DNA from: JALSIF01 sp026981635 [NCBI: bacterium]
Lineage (GTDB): Bacteria; 4484-113; JALSIF01
Direction of reading: 5' to 3'
NCBI GenBank assembly: GCA_026981635.1
Contig: JALSIF010000092.1
Coordinates: forward strand, 1-23,861
DNA: 23,861 nt
Part shown: one piece after another, positions 21,661 to 23,861 of the stretch
Layout of the letters: every line of letters starts with the position of its first letter
Numbering within the stretch: the first letter of the stretch is position 1
Notes under the pieces: generated by a model
Databases searched by the model: none
What the model was told of the DNA's origin: nothing
The model's input: the letters and a program-made list of their open reading frames with translations, nothing else
Translations under genes and position numbers: made by a program

Positions 21661-21666
21661 ATTGTA
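21661..21666 (-). promoter_or_regulatory. candidate -10 box for leaderless ruvC
   Basis: Minus-strand TACAAT (21666-21661), 8 nt (GGGGCCAG) before ATG 21652. No -35 was identified. If active, ruvC can be expressed independently of the hrcA-dnaJ transcript. Confidence 0.45.
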
Positions 21667-21685
21667 GAGCTGGCGGAGGGTGGGG

Positions 21686-22867
21686 CTAGCTCTTCTTTCC
21701 CTTGCCCCTGTTCCGCTCCCTCCGCCACCACTCAAGGAGCCTGCGCCAGCCCATGGAGGCAGGCTCCTCGGATTCCGTCTCCAGCCGCTCGGTCTCCTCC
21801 TCAAGCTGGCTGAGCAGGCGCTTAAGCTTGGCTGTGGTCCACTTTGGCACCTTCACCTTGACCCTCACCCTGAGGTCGCCGCGTCCCCCCCCGCGAAGAT
21901 GGGGGAGGCCCTGGCCCCGCAGGGTGAACTCGGTGTGGGAGTCGGTGCCGGGGGGGATCTTTATCTTCTTCTCCCCCTCCAGGGTGGGGACGGTGAGGGT
22001 GGCGCCCCTCACCAGCTCGGCAAAGTCAACGTAGAGGTCAAGGAGGAGATCTGCCCCCTCACGATGAAAGAGGGGATGGGGCAAGACCTCCACCTCCACC
22101 AGAAGATCGCCCGCCGCCCCGCCCCGGATGCCGGCGTTGCCGTGGCCGCGAAGGCGGAGCACGTCGCCGCTCTCCACCCCGGGGGGTACGCGGATCTCCA
22201 CCTCCTCCACCCGCTCCACCCTGCCCTGGCCGGAGCACTCAGGGCAGGGGTCCTCAATCACCTGGCCGGTCCCCCGGCAGCGGGGGCAGGTGGTGATGGT
22301 CTGGATCGTGCCCAGGATGGTGTGGCGGACGCTGGCCACCTGGCCCCGACCGCCGCACTGGGAGCAGCTTACTGGCGCCGCCCCGGGACGGATGCCGCTG
22401 CCCCCGCAGTGGTCGCACACCGAAAGCCTTCTTACCTCAACCTTACGGGTGGTTCCCCTAAGCACCTCCTCCAGGGTGAGGGAGATGGAGGCGTGGAGGT
22501 CCTCACCCGGCTCGGCCCGAGCCTCCCGGCGGCGGGTGCGGGTGCTAGCTTGCTCAAAGGGGTCGGAGCCGAAGAAGAACTCAAAGATGGAGTCAAGGGT
22601 GGAGAAGGGGTCGGCGGGACCGAAGCCCGCCCCACTGGGGACCCTGCCGTCCTCCACCCCGAACTGGTCGTAGAGGGCGCGCTTCTGGGGGTCGGAGAGG
22701 ATCTCGTAGGCCTTGGTGATGCGCTTGAAGCGCTCCTCCGCTTCCGGGTCGCCCGGGTTCACATCGGGGTGACACTCGCGGGCCTTGCGCCGGTAGGCCC
22801 GCTTGATCTCCTCCTGGGTGGCATCGGGGGAGACGCCGAGGAGGTCGTAGAGCTCGGTGTTACGCAT
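21686..22867 (-). CDS. dnaJ: chaperone protein DnaJ (type I J-protein)
   Basis: A 393-residue complete DnaJ, the Hsp40 that delivers clients to DnaK and stimulates its ATPase. The J domain at residues 5-70 has HPD at 33-35. A short Gly/Phe region (GAGFGPADPF and FEFFFGSDPFEQ) follows. The zinc domain has four CxxCxGxG units (CDHCGGSG, CSQCGGRG, CPRCRGTG, CPECSGQG), then substrate-binding beta domains with PPGVESGDVLRLRGHGNAG and LRGQGLPHLRGGGRGDL. The C-terminal tail is long, basic and charged (about 60 residues). ATG 22867 has GAGGGAG a few bases upstream. It begins 14 bp after hrcA, in the same transcript. Confidence 0.98.
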   Translation of the reverse strand: MRNTELYDLLGVSPDATQEEIKRAYRRKARECHPDVNPGDPEAEERFKRITKAYEILSDPQKRALYDQFGVEDGRVPSGAGFGPADPFSTLDSIFEFFFGSDPFEQASTRTRRREARAEPGEDLHASISLTLEEVLRGTTRKVEVRRLSVCDHCGGSGIRPGAAPVSCSQCGGRGQVASVRHTILGTIQTITTCPRCRGTGQVIEDPCPECSGQGRVERVEEVEIRVPPGVESGDVLRLRGHGNAGIRGGAAGDLLVEVEVLPHPLFHREGADLLLDLYVDFAELVRGATLTVPTLEGEKKIKIPPGTDSHTEFTLRGQGLPHLRGGGRGDLRVRVKVKVPKWTTAKLKRLLSQLEEETERLETESEEPASMGWRRLLEWWRRERNRGKGKKS

Positions 22868-22881
22868 AGCTCTCCCTCAGG

Positions 22882-23861
22882 CTAGGCCTGGGTGGGATGC
22901 TCGGTGAGGATCTTGCTCAGCGCCCGGCCAATGGTCTCTACCAGGGGGATGGTCTCCCTATAGCTTAGGCGGGTGGGGCCGAGCACCCCGACCACTCCGC
23001 TGGGCTTGCCCCGGATCTGGTAGGGGACGTGGATCAGGCTGCAGGGGCGAAGCTCCGGCTTTTGGTTCTCACTGCCGATGGTCACGGTGAGGGAGGTCTG
23101 CCCCTCCTCCAGGTCAATCACCTCGTCCAGGCTGTGGACCGCATCCAGCACCTCGGCCACCTTGGCCGCCTGCTGGAACTCGGGCAGGCGGAGCAGCTGC
23201 TCCTCCCCCTTCACCTCCAGCCGGTTGGCGATCTTGGTGAGGTCGGTCAGGGCCACAAACAGCTCGGTCATCAGCTTCTGGGGGAAGCTCACCACATCGG
23301 TGAAGATCTGGCGGAGCTGGCGGTAGTCAATGCTCTGCAGGCTGCGGTTGGAGAGATAGTTGTTGAGCCGCTCCCGGAGAAGGTCCAGGTCAAGCTCGCT
23401 GGGCTCCAGGGGAAGCTGGATGAGACGGCTCTTGATCACCCCCCGGCGGGTGACCAGGATGAGCATCAGGCTGCGCTCCGCCACCGGGGCCAGCTCCAGG
23501 CGAGAGATGACAAACTCGCCAATATCGGGGTGGACCGCCCAGGCGAGGTAGCCCGACATGGAGGAGAGGATCTCCAGGGTCTGGTTGATGAGCTCGCCCA
23601 GCTCATGTTCCACCCGCCGGTAGGCCCGTTCAATCTCCTGCTGGCGCCGCCGATCTGCCCGGAGGTTTCTCAGGATCCGGTCCACCAGCCAGCGGTAGGC
23701 CCGGTCGGTGGGCACCCGGCCGGCCGAGGAGTGGGGCTGGTGGAGGTAGCCCAGCTCTTCCAGGTGGCGCAGCTCGTTTCTGATGGTGGCGCTGGAGAAG
23801 TCAAAGAACCTGGCCAGCTCGCCGCTGGATACCGGCTCCGCCTTGCGGATGTAGATGCGGA
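22882..23861 (-). CDS. hrcA: heat-inducible transcription repressor HrcA (N terminus outside window)
   Basis: The frame is open to the window edge and gives about 325 residues; typical HrcA is about 340, so roughly the first 15 are missing. The N-terminal winged helix is visible upstream of GTG 23715: VSSGELARFFDFSSATIRNE then LRHLEELGYLHQPHSSAGRV, the strongly conserved recognition helix and SxAGRVPTxxGYR-like turn (here PTDRAYR). The GAF-like and dimerisation regions follow (LMLILVTRRGVIKSRLI; GVVGVLGPTRLSYRETIPLV). HrcA represses class I heat-shock genes by binding the CIRCE inverted repeat; no CIRCE element was seen in the window, and the promoter lies beyond it. GTG 23715 is not the start because the wHTH precedes it. 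Directly downstream is dnaJ, with no grpE or dnaK between. Confidence 0.96.
   Translation of the reverse strand, partial: RIYIRKAEPVSSGELARFFDFSSATIRNELRHLEELGYLHQPHSSAGRVPTDRAYRWLVDRILRNLRADRRRQQEIERAYRRVEHELGELINQTLEILSSMSGYLAWAVHPDIGEFVISRLELAPVAERSLMLILVTRRGVIKSRLIQLPLEPSELDLDLLRERLNNYLSNRSLQSIDYRQLRQIFTDVVSFPQKLMTELFVALTDLTKIANRLEVKGEEQLLRLPEFQQAAKVAEVLDAVHSLDEVIDLEEGQTSLTVTIGSENQKPELRPCSLIHVPYQIRGKPSGVVGVLGPTRLSYRETIPLVETIGRALSKILTEHPTQA

Noticed and set aside
22868-22881. A CIRCE operator in the hrcA-dnaJ gap.
   Set aside because: The gap is 14 bp and contains no TTAGCACTC-like half site.
21680-22885. A 401-codon open frame on the plus strand.
   Set aside because: It is the antisense of dnaJ, whose identity is unambiguous.

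Overview
The window is a tightly packed, GC-rich bacterial chromosome segment. Rough hand counts near the compositional patch described below give 65-70% GC; the whole window was not computed. Nearly all of it is coding, the largest gap between genes is about 130 bp, and no tRNA, rRNA, CRISPR array, insertion sequence or prophage was seen. The gene set is housekeeping (rpmB, rsmD, rsmI, ruvC, dnaJ, hrcA, pdxS, a PriA-like primosomal protein) mixed with membrane and exported proteins of unknown function. The phylum cannot be fixed from this sequence. A GT9 (heptosyltransferase-type) glycosyltransferase hints at a cell envelope with an outer membrane. The PriA with degenerate ATPase motifs resembles what is known from Deinococcus. 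Several starts lack a Shine-Dalgarno and sit just after a -10 box, suggesting leaderless mRNAs as in Deinococcus-Thermus or Actinobacteria. None of these is decisive.

Layout. 1-1366: the end of a GT4-type glycosyltransferase converging on a GT9 glycosyltransferase. 1410-2431: rpmB and rsmD diverging from a near-consensus sigma70-type promoter region. 2559-3686: a bacterial member of the archaeo-eukaryotic release factor (eRF1-like) superfamily. 3693-5002: an exported single-domain rhodanese diverging from a calcineurin-type metallophosphoesterase. 4989-8712: two large divergent genes for exported or anchored proteins of unknown function, with facing leaderless-type promoters. 8714-10839: priA in two reading frames joined at a run of nine T. 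10843-15206: minus-strand run of five membrane-associated proteins, including an orphan GspF/PilC protein and a tight three-gene cluster headed by a membrane-anchored beta-propeller. 15222-16474: rsmI coupled to a small membrane protein. 16561-18639: pdxS (PLP synthesis) converging on a PLP-dependent trans-sulfuration enzyme. 18713-21100: an NfeD/SPFH membrane pair and an alpha/beta hydrolase. 21107-23861: ruvC, dnaJ and the bulk of hrcA, all minus strand.

The most interesting points are: the T9 tract that splits priA and could be a transcriptional or translational slippage site; the pseudohelicase character of that PriA; a sharply bounded 240-bp AT-rich patch inside the beta-propeller gene; six convergent gene junctions that all overlap or are separated by only 3-6 bp; and recurring -10 boxes placed 5-8 nt before start codons.
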